DNA from: Bacteroides sp. AN502(2024)
Lineage (GTDB): Bacteria; Bacteroidota; Bacteroidia; Bacteroidales; Bacteroidaceae
Length of the DNA: 64,000 nt
Reading direction: 5' to 3'
Assembly: GCF_041227145.1 (NCBI RefSeq)
Contig: NZ_JBGFSP010000003.1
Span: 1,240,001-1,304,000 of the forward strand
The notes under the pieces were generated by a model. It was not told the DNA's origin. It did not search any database and saw nothing but the letters and a program-made list of their open reading frames with translations. Shown one piece after another: positions 1 to 8,361 of the stretch. The position numbers and the translations under genes were made by a program. Every line of letters starts with the position of its first letter. Position 1 is the stretch's first letter.

Positions 1-1311
1 TTCAGGAATGGTCGGATCTGTATCCACAAGGATACCCTGTCCGTTGTTCAATGTGCTAAGATTCAAATTGATCAGATAACCTCCCTTACTGGCCGGAATA
101 TCAGTGGTACCGTCTGTAGCACCTTCTGTTTTCGCATATCCGGATATAACAATAAAACGTCTGTCTGCGGATACGCCCTTATCACCTGTCTTGAAAACGA
201 AAGCAAGTTTGGGAGCATTGTTCGTTTTTCCGTAACCGGTGATTCCATTTGCGAAGAAGTTGAATGCAGCTGCTTTTTTACCAGCTCCGAAATCAAATGC
301 AGTTGTTGTAAAGTAGGAAGATACGTCAGACAGGTCTGTTTTGCCATCTGGTTTGAATGTCCCATTCGTGAAATCATATCTGTCACCTGCATACGTCTTT
401 GCCCAAAACCAGTTAGCCTCTTCTTCCACTGTAAGTGCCGGGACAGAAAGCGTTCTGCTGAAACGGTTCATCAGAATACCCTGGTTGGCAGCAGTGACGT
501 CAACAACCTGTAACCATTTACTTAAGGCAGCTTTCTTCGTAAGGTCGGATTTGCCGTCCCATACTTCCTTATTGAAGCCGTTGGCATCAGCCTTGAAAGC
601 CGTCCATGCATCAGCACTGGTTTTTCCTTTGTTCTCAGCTTTACCCAGCCAAGTCTTGCACCACTGTTCCGCCTCGGCTTTTTTCCCGTCTTTCCAAGTA
701 ATTTTGATAAACTTGGTTCCTGTCACTTGGAAGCGGTTCATGCTGGAAGTTAAAGTGAGCTCCGCCTTCTTTACAACACGCTTATCCTGCTGTGGAGTAA
801 CGCCATAAGGCTCAGCACCGACAGTGGTCAGCTTTTCGGTACCGGCATAGACCACTTCATTGATTTTTGCCTTCAGCAGCTGTTTGCTAACACTAGACAC
901 AGGCTTGTTCTCCACCAACGCTCCTTGAGGGTTTGCAATAACAAGAGCTTTTGTTGCACCTTTGTCTACGTTGAGGAATTTATAACCTCCTGTCACTTCA
1001 CCAACTCCTACAGCGGTAGTTGAAGTTAGCTTGGTAAAATCATCAGAACCCTTTGTAAATTCCTTTGCCAAGACAACATTATCTCCATTTAACAAGTACA
1101 CATGCAATTTCTCAACTGTAGCCGGATCACCGTTATTGACGGTGTTCTGTAAGTCTCCTATAACGGCACGTGTTCCCGGCCCCGGCAATGCCACTGACAT
1201 CACCACATCAACAGGCTGGTTACCACTCTCCGTTACGATTGGATTCTCTTCATTGTTACATGCAGCAAACAACGCCAGCGAAGTCACTGCCAAATACTTC
1301 ATTACTTTCAT
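1..1311 (-). CDS. Fimbrillin-family (Mfa1/FimA-like) lipoprotein, C-terminus cut by window edge
   Basis: An open minus-strand frame runs from an ATG at 1311 to the first base of the window without a stop, so 437 codons are visible and the C-terminus is missing. The N-terminus is a lipoprotein signal (MKVMKYLAV, then FAACNNEE with the lipobox Cys near residue 18). The body is rich in T, G, V and K and low in Cys, typical of Bacteroidales fimbrillins, and it contains RAVIGDL followed by EKLHVYLLNGD, the usual fimbrillin N-terminal strand pattern. It is the third gene of a same-strand set after DUF3575 and DUF3868 genes, 84 bp downstream of the latter, an arrangement common in Mfa-type fimbrial operons. 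The likely role is a structural or accessory pilin processed after lipidation. Whether it is the shaft or a tip subunit cannot be told without the missing end. Confidence 0.8.
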   Translation of the reverse strand, partial: MKVMKYLAVTSLALFAACNNEENPIVTESGNQPVDVVMSVALPGPGTRAVIGDLQNTVNNGDPATVEKLHVYLLNGDNVVLAKEFTKGSDDFTKLTSTTAVGVGEVTGGYKFLNVDKGATKALVIANPQGALVENKPVSSVSKQLLKAKINEVVYAGTEKLTTVGAEPYGVTPQQDKRVVKKAELTLTSSMNRFQVTGTKFIKITWKDGKKAEAEQWCKTWLGKAENKGKTSADAWTAFKADANGFNKEVWDGKSDLTKKAALSKWLQVVDVTAANQGILMNRFSRTLSVPALTVEEEANWFWAKTYAGDRYDFTNGTFKPDGKTDLSDVSSYFTTTAFDFGAGKKAAAFNFFANGITGYGKTNNAPKLAFVFKTGDKGVSADRRFIVISGYAKTEGATDGTTDIPASKGGYLINLNLSTLNNGQGILVDTDPTIPE

Positions 1312-1395
1312 GATTTGAATGTTTTTAATTTAAAAATACTAATACTATATATCTGAGTTATGTCTGTATCCCTTGATTGTTTTTTCGTCCTTCGG

Positions 1396-2859
1396 CTATT
1401 TGGGAAGTCTTTGCCTGGAGGCTCCGCCCTCACTAGCTTTCTTCAGCAATTCTTCCGCCTTCCTCCAGTCACCTTTTATGTTATGGGCGATGGCCATGGG
1501 GAAAAGTGCACGGCTATCATTCTTTACCGATTCCAGCACTCGCAACGCACTGTCCGCGTCTTTCCTGTATTTCAACAGGGCGTTGGCGTAGTTCAGGGTT
1601 GCCACGGCATCACCCGGGAACTGTCCGTAGGCTCTCTTGTACACATGAAGAGGAGTCTTTCCTTGGGAAGCGTACAATTCGGCCAGCTGGTACATCTCGT
1701 GCTGGCTGAGACATTCTGGCTTCCTCTCAAAAATTTCAGGGAGTTCCTCTATCGTGTAAGGTCTCACGTCAAAGCTGAGACTGAAGGTGGTGCGCCGTAG
1801 AGATGGGTAGAACTCTTTCAAGAGGACGTGATAGCTCCTGCCTTCATCCAGAGCACGTATGGCCGCCTCGCGTTCCGTGTCACGTTGGTTATGCTCGATG
1901 ACAGAAAGGATTTCTCCTTTGTTGGCGAGAGTGGAGCTGCCGACCGCTGCCTTAAGGCCCTCCCAGTCCTCCCCGATACCTTCTGCACGATAAATCGGTG
2001 CTTTCTTCAGGACTGGGTACTGGCTGGAAATATAATCTGAAAGAGTTTGAGTTCGTTGTTGTGCGAGGGACTTGTTGTAGTCGAAATCTCCTTCAGGAGA
2101 GGCGTAGCCTTTTATATGTATGTCTTTGAGTTCCGCCCCTTTGATTGTCAAACTTTCAGATACAAATCTCCCGAGACTGGCAAGCTCTTGACTGTTATTT
2201 GCAAAAGTCTTGCAAAGATCATACTGTGCCACGGGAAAAACCACCTTACAGTCAAAAGAGTCTTTATAACACTTGACCAATACCCTTTCCGGTTCGATAA
2301 AATCGTAGGTATAATCTTTCTCTCCGAAGAGTGGAATGTTAGCTTGAAACGCAACACCTTTATTCTCGTTCACACCACACTCGGCACAACCGTATAACTT
2401 TTCATCCACAACAAGATAGCCGTCGGCCATCCATCTTTCAAAAGGAAAGCTACTTTTGAACGTCAGAGGTCTTTCTTTCAGCTCCTTGACGGAATACACC
2501 TCTCTGTAAAGCTGGTCACTCTTCAGATTATGCAGGGTCTTGCGACGTTTAATGATTTTATATCTCCTTTGACCGGAAATACATATAGGCTTCAACTCCG
2601 CACTTTGGGTACCATCCGCTGAAACAAAGCGAGGAGAGATGCACATCATTTGCTGGCTTTTCAACTTTTCGACAAGCGCTATCGAGAATTCTATATCCAG
2701 TTTATTCCCGTCCATACGTCTCTCCACGCGGCTTCCGGAATAATCCCAATACAGCCCTCCATCTGACGATAAAGTTTCCTGAGCAAAGGTCAGCAGAGGG
2801 AACATTCCCAAGCAACCAATAATAAAAAAATGCTTCTTGTAATATTGTAATGGTTTCAT
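1396..2859 (-). CDS. DUF3868 / OmpA-like outer-membrane-associated protein of the fimbrial operon
   Basis: The protein has 487 residues from the ATG at 2859, which puts MKPLQYYKK and a hydrophobic stretch ending in TFAQ at the N-terminus as a signal peptide. An upstream in-frame ATG at 2907 would add 16 residues of poor signal-like sequence. The first third resembles DUF3868 domains found beside Bacteroidales fimbrillins. Residues about 245-330 (HIKGYASPEGDF, then a Q-R-T-Q-T-L helix) look like an OmpA/MotB peptidoglycan-binding fold. The C-terminus (about 400-487) is helical and TPR-like. It lies between DUF3575 and fimbrillin genes, so a role in anchoring or assembling fimbriae in the outer membrane is inferred. 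The reaction or partner is not shown by the sequence. Confidence 0.8.
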   Translation of the reverse strand: MKPLQYYKKHFFIIGCLGMFPLLTFAQETLSSDGGLYWDYSGSRVERRMDGNKLDIEFSIALVEKLKSQQMMCISPRFVSADGTQSAELKPICISGQRRYKIIKRRKTLHNLKSDQLYREVYSVKELKERPLTFKSSFPFERWMADGYLVVDEKLYGCAECGVNENKGVAFQANIPLFGEKDYTYDFIEPERVLVKCYKDSFDCKVVFPVAQYDLCKTFANNSQELASLGRFVSESLTIKGAELKDIHIKGYASPEGDFDYNKSLAQQRTQTLSDYISSQYPVLKKAPIYRAEGIGEDWEGLKAAVGSSTLANKGEILSVIEHNQRDTEREAAIRALDEGRSYHVLLKEFYPSLRRTTFSLSFDVRPYTIEELPEIFERKPECLSQHEMYQLAELYASQGKTPLHVYKRAYGQFPGDAVATLNYANALLKYRKDADSALRVLESVKNDSRALFPMAIAHNIKGDWRKAEELLKKASEGGASRQRLPK

Positions 2860-2907
2860 AATATACTTTTTAGTGTAAAAGAATAAAAACTCGGGTATGT
2901 GAATCAA

Positions 2908-3519
2908 CTATTTCAACATATAAATAATGGAAATTGCCGCTCTGGTGGGACCGATATAGTCGGCATCCCCCTTCCCCTGCTTTTTCCCACAGGCCGTGCA
3001 CTTATACTTATCATAACGGGTATGCACGTAACCTATTCCCAAAGAGGCCTCTATATTGAAACGGTTGGAAAGCACCCACTGGTAACCGGCACTCAATCCG
3101 CCTCCCCAGAAATAGCCCTCGTAACGGTGGTCCTTCATTTTTCCATCCCCTTTCTGAAGGACGAAGGGTATGTCAATGCCACCGATGTTCATCTGTCCGC
3201 CGTGTACATGCAATCCGAAGAACCAACCGTTGAAAACGTCACATGTCCAGTAACGGAGCTCTGGCTGTACCAGCCAGTGGCTGAACTTTTTCGTCTTGTA
3301 CCGAGAAGAAGTCGCATCCTGCGTGTGGAAAAAGAAATTCATACCCACTTGAGTGTCAAGGGTCCATTTACGTCCCATGGAGAATTCCAAAGATAGATTG
3401 GGGGTTTTCAAGGCATCGTAAGCCAAGTTGTTCTTCAAGGCAACTTTTTGGGAGAAGGCACCTGCTGAACAAAGCAAAAACACCCAAAGAAAAAACTGTT
3501 TCATCATACTGTTATTCAT
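2908..3519 (-). CDS. DUF3575 outer-membrane beta-barrel-like protein, first gene of the fimbrial operon
   Basis: A 203-residue protein with a cleavable signal (hydrophobic core, then GAFSQ) and an alternating-strand, aromatic-rich body (KVALKNNLAYDALKTPNLSLE and later GGGLSAGYQWVLSNRFNIE) typical of DUF3575 barrels. Such genes regularly precede DUF3868 and fimbrillin genes in Bacteroidales. The start at 3519 (MNNSMMKQ) could equally be the internal Met at 3507 or 3504. The gene ends 48 bp before the DUF3868 start, consistent with an operon. The 190 bp between its start and the inverted-repeat site at 3711 contain no TAnnTTTG box on this strand, so its promoter may lie inside the neighbouring invertible segment. 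Confidence 0.8.
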   Translation of the reverse strand: MNNSMMKQFFLWVFLLCSAGAFSQKVALKNNLAYDALKTPNLSLEFSMGRKWTLDTQVGMNFFFHTQDATSSRYKTKKFSHWLVQPELRYWTCDVFNGWFFGLHVHGGQMNIGGIDIPFVLQKGDGKMKDHRYEGYFWGGGLSAGYQWVLSNRFNIEASLGIGYVHTRYDKYKCTACGKKQGKGDADYIGPTRAAISIIYMLK

Positions 3520-3710
3520 TGTTCCATTATTTTATTCTTGTTTAAAGAATGCAGAACTATTCTTATGTAATGATTATTAATAGAGTTTAATTTCCTGGAA
3601 AAACTCCAAAATCTTTCTTACACGAAAATCTTTTTTGCACGTTAGACCATTTCTTATTGAATATTTCATGACTCGTTCGCATAATATCATTGAATTAAAA
3701 TGCTTGTTAT
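3520..3710 (-). promoter_or_regulatory. Fimbrial operon leader with no recognisable promoter
   Basis: This AT-rich stretch separates the DUF3575 start from the left inversion site. On the minus strand I found no TAnnTTTG -7 box. The closest (RC of CAAAATCT near 3608) lacks the TA. The stretch probably serves as untranslated leader when transcription enters from the invertible segment. Confidence 0.4.
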
Positions 3711-3741
3711 TTTTCCACTCTCTCCCATAGAGAGTGGAAAA
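3711..3741. repeat. Left inversion site (palindromic, inverted copy of 4877-4905)
   Basis: The 12-bp arm TTTTCCACTCTC (3711-3722) and its perfect complement GAGAGTGGAAAA (3730-3741) flank a 7-bp asymmetric core TCCCATA (3723-3729). The core is the exact reverse complement of the core in the right-hand site. Two arms around a 6-8 bp core is the layout of tyrosine-recombinase crossover sites. A nearby ACAG...AAACAAG string follows the right arm, and a similar string follows the other site. Confidence 0.85.
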
Positions 3742-3877
3742 ACAGTCAAAACAAGTTGTCTAAGTGCATACATGTGTGATGAAGAATATTAGAATATGAA
3801 TAAAGCCAATAATAGATTATATAACTATCTGATATATAGAATAAAGATCTTATCTATCAGCAACAAAAACAGAAACA

Positions 3878-4723
3878 ATGGAACTATTTTATTTGAGCGA
3901 ACATACGTCATGCTATCATTATTCGAAATGTATGCAGGAAGGATTCCGGCACTATAAATTTGATAAGGGATTGAATCATGAAGAACAACTGGTAAAGGAC
4001 TGTATCCTGTTTGTTTTGAAAGGAAGTCTACAGCTCTCCTGTAATGGTTTTCAGCCTACGATATCAGAGGGTAAGATGGTATTTCTATGCCGTGATAGCC
4101 TGTTCAGCATGTGTGCGTTGGAAAACTGCGAAGTAATGACCGCCATGTTTGAGGGCGGGGTATGGTCTTGCCAAAAGGCCTCTTTCTCGGAACTATATCA
4201 TTTAAAAGGTGTCATTGAATACCGTATGGAGCCTCTTGATATAAGAGAGCGTTTATCTAAATTTCTTGAACTTTTGGCCGGTTACTTGAAAGACGGGGCA
4301 AATTGCATCCATTTTCATGAGATAAAGCTTAAAGAACTTTTTTGGAATATCCGTTTTTACTATTCCAAGCCGGAACTGGCAAATTTCTTCTACACGATAA
4401 TCGGGCAATCGCAGGATTTCAAAAATAAAGTTTTGGATAATTATAAAGGATGCAGAACGGTGAAAGAGTTGGCATCAGCCTGTGGACTTTCCATTTCCAC
4501 ATTTAAAAGGCAGTTCAATACAGAGTTTGGGGAAACACCGGCTGAATGGATGCAGAAACAATTATTGGGGGAGATTAAGTATAAACTTTCAGTCACAGAC
4601 TTACCGTTGGGGATCATTGCCAATGAATTGGATTTTTCGTCCTTGGCGAATTTCTCCAGATTTTGTAAAAGATGTCTGGGATATTCTCCCAAGGAGCTGA
4701 GGGAACAGATAAAAAGTAAGTAG
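3878..4723 (+). CDS. AraC-family transcriptional regulator inside the invertible segment
   Basis: The protein has 281 residues. Residues 1-165 form a cupin-like sensor half (FVLKGSLQLSCNG, EGKMVFLCRDSLF). Residues about 180-278 carry two helix-turn-helix units: TVKELASACGLSISTFKRQF, then LGIIANELDFSSLANFSRFC and the family-typical ending GYSPKELRE. It is transcribed away from the fimbrial operon in this orientation and would read towards it after inversion. It may control the fimbriae, its own segment, or the recombinase; the target is inferred only from position. No clear TAnnTTTG box was found in its 135-bp upstream stretch within the segment. Confidence 0.9.
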   Translation: MELFYLSEHTSCYHYSKCMQEGFRHYKFDKGLNHEEQLVKDCILFVLKGSLQLSCNGFQPTISEGKMVFLCRDSLFSMCALENCEVMTAMFEGGVWSCQKASFSELYHLKGVIEYRMEPLDIRERLSKFLELLAGYLKDGANCIHFHEIKLKELFWNIRFYYSKPELANFFYTIIGQSQDFKNKVLDNYKGCRTVKELASACGLSISTFKRQFNTEFGETPAEWMQKQLLGEIKYKLSVTDLPLGIIANELDFSSLANFSRFCKRCLGYSPKELREQIKSK

Positions 4724-4804
4724 AAAACAATGCAAAGAGGATGCAAGAGACAAATTGATAAACAATAGGACTAAATGGGAAATAGTAGAAAGTATAAGAT
4801 GTGC

Positions 4805-4813
4805 TAACTTTGC
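4805..4813 (+). promoter_or_regulatory. -7 promoter box near the right end of the invertible segment
   Basis: TAACTTTGC followed by AGCG matches the Bacteroides -7 form TAnnTTTG. No TTTG is seen at the -33 position. As drawn it points at the 3' end of the recombinase gene and drives nothing obvious. After inversion it would point at the fimbrial operon from about 65 bp inside the left site. Confidence 0.5.
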
Positions 4814-4876
4814 AGCGTAATTAAATATTAAAGGATTGATTGTCTTTTTTGTATATGTAGCACTCTATTTGGAGCG

Positions 4877-4905
4877 TTTTCCACTCTCTATGGGAGAGAG
4901 TGAAA
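4877..4905. repeat. Right inversion site (inverted copy of 3711-3741)
   Basis: The arm TTTTCCACTCTC (4877-4888) is identical to the left arm of the other site. The core TATGGGA (4889-4895) is the reverse complement of the other core. The second arm GAGAGTGAAA (4896-4905) has lost one G relative to GAGAGTGGAAAA. Confidence 0.85.
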
Positions 4906-5081
4906 CAGAAACAAGTATATACATTTTATGATGATATACCATAAAATAAAGAAAAATGCCACTTTTAAAAATCCTCTTTTTCTTTTATATAACATACACA
5001 CCGGACTAAAGTTCGCAGAAATGTCGAGAAATGGTAAAATCCCGATAGTTAGAATTTTTTGTATAATAATAAATCGCCAAT

Positions 5082-6299
5082 TCACTGTCTGGCTTGGGAC
5101 TGAATGAAATTTGCCACTTGATTATTGACCGCATCCAATGCGGAATGATCCAGCTCCTTCAGATAGATTCTGGTCGTTTTTTCCGATGTATGGCCCAGAC
5201 ATTCACCGATAATATGGATCGAAGCTCCGCTTTCCTTGGCTATCGTGGCCCATGAATGGCGCGCTGCGTGGAGTCTCAGCGGGGTCTCCAGACCGATAGA
5301 CCGGGAAATCTTTCTCAAAGAGTAACGAATCTTATGATAGGCGTTTCTGTAACCGGTGTACGGTTCCTCTTTTTCCGTGAACAACGGGAACATGTACTCC
5401 CCCGGTACATTCTTGTACCTTTCCAAGATACGATTGATCTCCCTGTTTATGCCCACCCGCATCAATTGATCGGTCTTGTGGCGTTTGTAACAGATTTCAG
5501 CAGGAAAGACATTCTTTTTTTTCAGCAATGCGATATCGACGAACGACATTCCACGCGTGTAAAAACTGAACATGAAAATGTCTCGGGCAAGGGACAGCGG
5601 ACTGTTCTTTTCCAGTTCCATGCCGGAGAGTGTTCTAATCACACCCGTATCAAGAGAACGTTTGAGTGTTTTTTCCGTCTTGATGCTTATCTCGCGAAAT
5701 GGACAGGGGAGTTCCAGGCCCATCTCCCGACATCCCTTCCTGAAAAGGGCCTTGATATTATGTAGATAAAAGCCGATGGTATTATCGCATATTCCCGAAG
5801 CGAGAAGTTTCCCGTGATAATCGGCTATGATCCGGGAAGATAGCTTGATGAAGGGGAAATCCTTTTTTCCCAGGTATCTCTGCATCGAACGCAGGCTGGA
5901 GGCGTATGCCCGGGCTGTTCCCTCGTGACCGCTTTGACGAAGCTCCAGAATTTTCCGTGAAAAGTAGGAATAAAAACCGGTTTCACGGGTTAACACGCTG
6001 TAAGTCCTGAACACGTCCTCTATTTCATATTCCCGAGATTCCTTTTCCATTATTGAAATGCTCTTCAACAGTATCCTTGAGATACTTTCGCACCTGTGGT
6101 TGATCCGTCGGACTGTTTCCGGAGTGTTCTCCCCTCCAATGATCACTCTTCCCCTTACGGGATCAAACAAGTTGTCCGGGATGCTGACTCCTGTATAAAC
6201 TACCTTTTTCCTTCGCTTGTGAAGAACTTGCACGACTAACGGAAATTTGCCGGACCGGTTGCTTCTTCCTTTTACTAATACTGTTTTAACTGTTGCCAT
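5082..6299 (-). CDS. Tyrosine recombinase / site-specific invertase
   Basis: A 405-residue phage-integrase-fold protein of the Bacteroides chromosomal type. The N-terminal arm-like domain (FPLVVQVLHKRRKK) is followed by a SAM-like core-binding region (about 105-205). The catalytic domain shows R in FYTRGMSF (about 250), K in YKRHKTDQ, H-x-x-R in LHAARHSWA (about 345), and GHTSEKTTRIYLK with the nucleophilic Tyr near 380. All key residues are present, so the enzyme is probably active. Its 3' end faces the right inversion site about 180 bp away. The natural reading is that it inverts the AraC segment, although Bacteroides recombinases can also act at distant sites. Its promoter was not identified. 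Confidence 0.9.
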   Translation of the reverse strand: MATVKTVLVKGRSNRSGKFPLVVQVLHKRRKKVVYTGVSIPDNLFDPVRGRVIIGGENTPETVRRINHRCESISRILLKSISIMEKESREYEIEDVFRTYSVLTRETGFYSYFSRKILELRQSGHEGTARAYASSLRSMQRYLGKKDFPFIKLSSRIIADYHGKLLASGICDNTIGFYLHNIKALFRKGCREMGLELPCPFREISIKTEKTLKRSLDTGVIRTLSGMELEKNSPLSLARDIFMFSFYTRGMSFVDIALLKKKNVFPAEICYKRHKTDQLMRVGINREINRILERYKNVPGEYMFPLFTEKEEPYTGYRNAYHKIRYSLRKISRSIGLETPLRLHAARHSWATIAKESGASIHIIGECLGHTSEKTTRIYLKELDHSALDAVNNQVANFIQSQARQ

Positions 6300-6690
6300 A
6301 AGTTTTTTATTCGTTAGACATTTGACACTTCCCTGTTTTTTGAGAGAGGAAGCATAAACTTATATGCATCAAATGAGAAAAGGGAGGAAAAAGTTCAGTA
6401 ACCGGGTCGGAAAATTGTGCGAAAGAAGGAAGGAGGGTTACAGACCGGTCGGCAAGGAGACGATATGTCTTGCAAAAGTGGGATTTGTACCTCTTCCGGA
6501 TAGAGAAGCAATCAATAAGTTATTTTTACGATTACTTAACGCCTTGCAGGTGCATTTGAAAGTGGAGAAAAGTACGAATGTGTACTTTTCTTAAGGGCAT
6601 TCAAACTTACCAAACGGTATGTAGAGACTATTTTTAGACGGGTGATGGCGATATTCAAACTCTCGGAACAATAAGAAAATAACTCAATGC
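6300..6690. other. Intergenic region upstream of the recombinase, with a perfect hairpin
   Basis: The main feature is an inverted repeat, GAAAAGTAC (6567-6575) and GTACTTTTC (6582-6590) with a 6-nt loop. It could be a terminator for the YczE-type gene, which reads into it from the right, or an operator. A minus-strand TAAGTTTG box (6602-6609) lies just upstream of it. No gene was accepted here; a 76-codon plus-strand frame has no recognisable features. Confidence 0.4.
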
Positions 6691-7431
6691 TCACTCTTCC
6701 CCCTTCCGATTGTAAATATACCGTGCCAGACCGTAGATATACCTGCGGAAGCCCGGGCGGTATGCCAGCAGCTGCTTGAACCATCCGAGATGCCGGCTCA
6801 CGACACGCACCACCGTCCCCACAAAGAACATGGCGAACAATGTGCCGATGCCTATGATGTGCCACTGCCAGACACCGAAGAAAACGTAGCACGACAGCAC
6901 GCCCAACGCCACCAGCGTAATATCGACTGCAATCTTTACTTTCGGGAAGTCGATGCCCGTTACCCGGCTGATAGCTACGGGAAAGCCTTCGCCGGGCATG
7001 GTCACGCTGCCGCAACACACTTCGAGCGCGATGCCTATCCCTAAGATGACGCAACCTGCCACCTGTGCCGCCGCCTGCTGCCAGAACCCGACGGGCACAA
7101 GCCACGAGGTGAGCTGCATGTTCACGTCGATAAGCGTTCCGAAAAAGAAACCTATCAGCAACTGGAACAGCTGCACCCATTCGAACTGCCGCCGCAACAC
7201 CAGTATCTGTCCCAATACCAGCACGCCATTCATGATGTAGGTGTATTGCCCGATGGTCAGTGCAGGCACCATCGCCTGCTTGCCTGCCGTTTCGAATACG
7301 TAGGGCAACACGCTGATGACACTCGACCCCAGCATGGAACGCACGCATACCGCCACGCCGACGGTCATGATGAACAATGAAAAAAGCAGCAACAAATGCT
7401 GCCAGCAAAATGAGAGGATTCGTTCTTTCAT
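6691..7431 (-). CDS. YczE/YitT-type integral membrane protein
   Basis: The 246 residues form a polytopic membrane protein with about five to six hydrophobic segments, starting at FCWQHLLLLFSLFIMTVGVAV. The pattern TVGVAVCVRSMLGSSVISVLPYV and the conserved middle CCGSVTMPGEGFPVAIS match the YczE/YyaS/YitT group of uncharacterised membrane proteins, whose substrates are not established. The C-terminus is basic and cytoplasm-like. A canonical -7 box lies 36 bp upstream and the 41/42-bp repeat array starts about 130 bp upstream. The gene is visibly GC-richer than the regulator and recombinase genes to its left. Confidence 0.75.
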   Translation of the reverse strand: MKERILSFCWQHLLLLFSLFIMTVGVAVCVRSMLGSSVISVLPYVFETAGKQAMVPALTIGQYTYIMNGVLVLGQILVLRRQFEWVQLFQLLIGFFFGTLIDVNMQLTSWLVPVGFWQQAAAQVAGCVILGIGIALEVCCGSVTMPGEGFPVAISRVTGIDFPKVKIAVDITLVALGVLSCYVFFGVWQWHIIGIGTLFAMFFVGTVVRVVSRHLGWFKQLLAYRPGFRRYIYGLARYIYNRKGEE

Positions 7432-7466
7432 ACCTTTTCTAAAACTAATACGCTAAATTCGGAGTG

Positions 7467-7474
7467 CAAAGATA
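7467..7474 (-). promoter_or_regulatory. -7 promoter box of the YczE-type gene
   Basis: On the minus strand the bases read TATCTTTGC, a full match to TAnnTTTG, about 36 bp before the ATG at 7431. No TTTG was found at the ideal -33 spacing. The tandem array begins about 90 bp further upstream. Confidence 0.5.
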
Positions 7475-7560
7475 CGGATTTCTTTCAAAAAGGGGAAAAG
7501 CAGATTCTTTGTCCTTCAAGTATAAAACTCTGCGGATTTTATCTATATTTATAGGTAAAG

Positions 7561-8309
7561 CCTGCTTTATCGTTCTTTTAAATGCCGTTGAGTCAAGAAA
7601 CGTCTGCTTTATCGTTCTTTTAAACGCCATTGCTGCAAGAAACGTCTGCTTTATCATTCTTTTAACTGCTGTTGCTGCAAGAAACGCCTGCTTTATCGTT
7701 CTTTTAAACGCCATTGCTGCAAGAAACGTCTGCTTTATCGTCTTTTAAACGCCATTGCATCAAGAAACGTCTGCTTTATCGTTCTTTTAAATGCCATTGG
7801 TGCAAGAAACGTCTACTTTATCGTCTTTTAAACGCCATTGGTGCAAGAAACGTCTACTTTATCGTCTTTTAAACGCCATTGCTGCAAGAAACGCCTGCTT
7901 TATCTTCTTTTAAACGCTATTGCATCAAGAAACGTCTGCTTTATCGTTCTTTTAAACGCCATTGCTGCAAGAAACGCCTGCTTTATCGTCTTTTAAACGC
8001 CATTGCTGCAAGAAACGTCTGCTTTATCTTCTTTTAAACGCCATTGCTGCAAGAAACGCCTGCTTTATCATTCTTTTAAATGCCATTGCTGCAAGAAACG
8101 CCTGCTTTATCTTCTTTTAAACACCATTGCTGCAAGAAACACCTGCTTTATCATTCTTTTAAACGCCATTGCTGCAAGAAACATCTGCTTTATCATTCTT
8201 TTAAACGCTGTTGGTGCAAGAAACGCTTGCTTTATCATTCTTTTAAACGCTATTGCTGCAAGAAACATCTGCTTTATCATTCTTTTAAACACCATTGCTG
8301 CAAGAAACG
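7561..8309. repeat. Tandem array of 18 units of 42 or 41 bp
   Basis: Counting by hand gives 18 contiguous units: 11 of 42 bp and 7 of 41 bp, which sum exactly to 749 bp. A 7-base start of a 19th unit follows. Each unit opens with CTGCTTTATC, has a TTCTTTTAAACGCC middle and ends in GCAAGAAACG. The 41-bp form has lost one base in the ATCGTTC step. Units differ at a few fixed positions. There are no spacers. The array lies between the end of the lipoprotein gene and the promoter of the YczE-type gene. Frames inside it (14-residue repeats rich in K, R, A, F) are broken by the 41-bp units, so it is probably not coding. Confidence 0.9.
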
Positions 8310-8336
8310 CCTGCTTAAAGCTGCTAAAGCAAAACA

Positions 8337-8361
8337 GGGCTGTGCATTTCCGACACAGCCC
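8337..8361 (-). terminator. Terminator-like hairpin after the GC-rich operon
   Basis: GGGCTGTG (8337-8344) pairs with CACAGCCC (8354-8361). On the minus strand the stem is followed by TGTTTTGC. It lies about 40 bp past the stop of the lipoprotein gene, with a second small stem (AAAGGG/CCCTTT) between. Confidence 0.6.

Larger units (their letters stand above)
3723..4895. other. Predicted invertible DNA segment carrying an AraC regulator and an outward promoter
   Basis: The segment lies between two inverted 12-7-12 sites and contains one regulator gene (3878-4723) plus a promoter-like box at 4805. A tyrosine recombinase gene begins 177 bp beyond the right site, and the fimbrial operon begins about 190 bp beyond the left site. 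Inversion would place both the regulator and the promoter on the same strand as the fimbrial genes. Orientation in other cells is unknown from one sequence. Confidence 0.75.

Noticed and set aside
4805..4905. Simple terminator for the AraC gene
   Set aside because: The palindrome at 4877-4905 has no T-run, and its core is an exact inverted copy of the left site, so a recombination site explains it better.
6364..6594. A 76-codon plus-strand frame upstream of the recombinase
   Set aside because: It is basic low-information sequence ending in the hairpin, with no recognisable fold or ribosome-site support.
6536..7408. A 290-codon minus-strand frame overlapping the YczE-type gene
   Set aside because: It is an A/R/H-rich shadow frame of the membrane-protein gene, without hydrophobic structure of its own.
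7561..8309. CRISPR array
   Set aside because: The repeats are contiguous with no spacers, and no cas genes are nearby.
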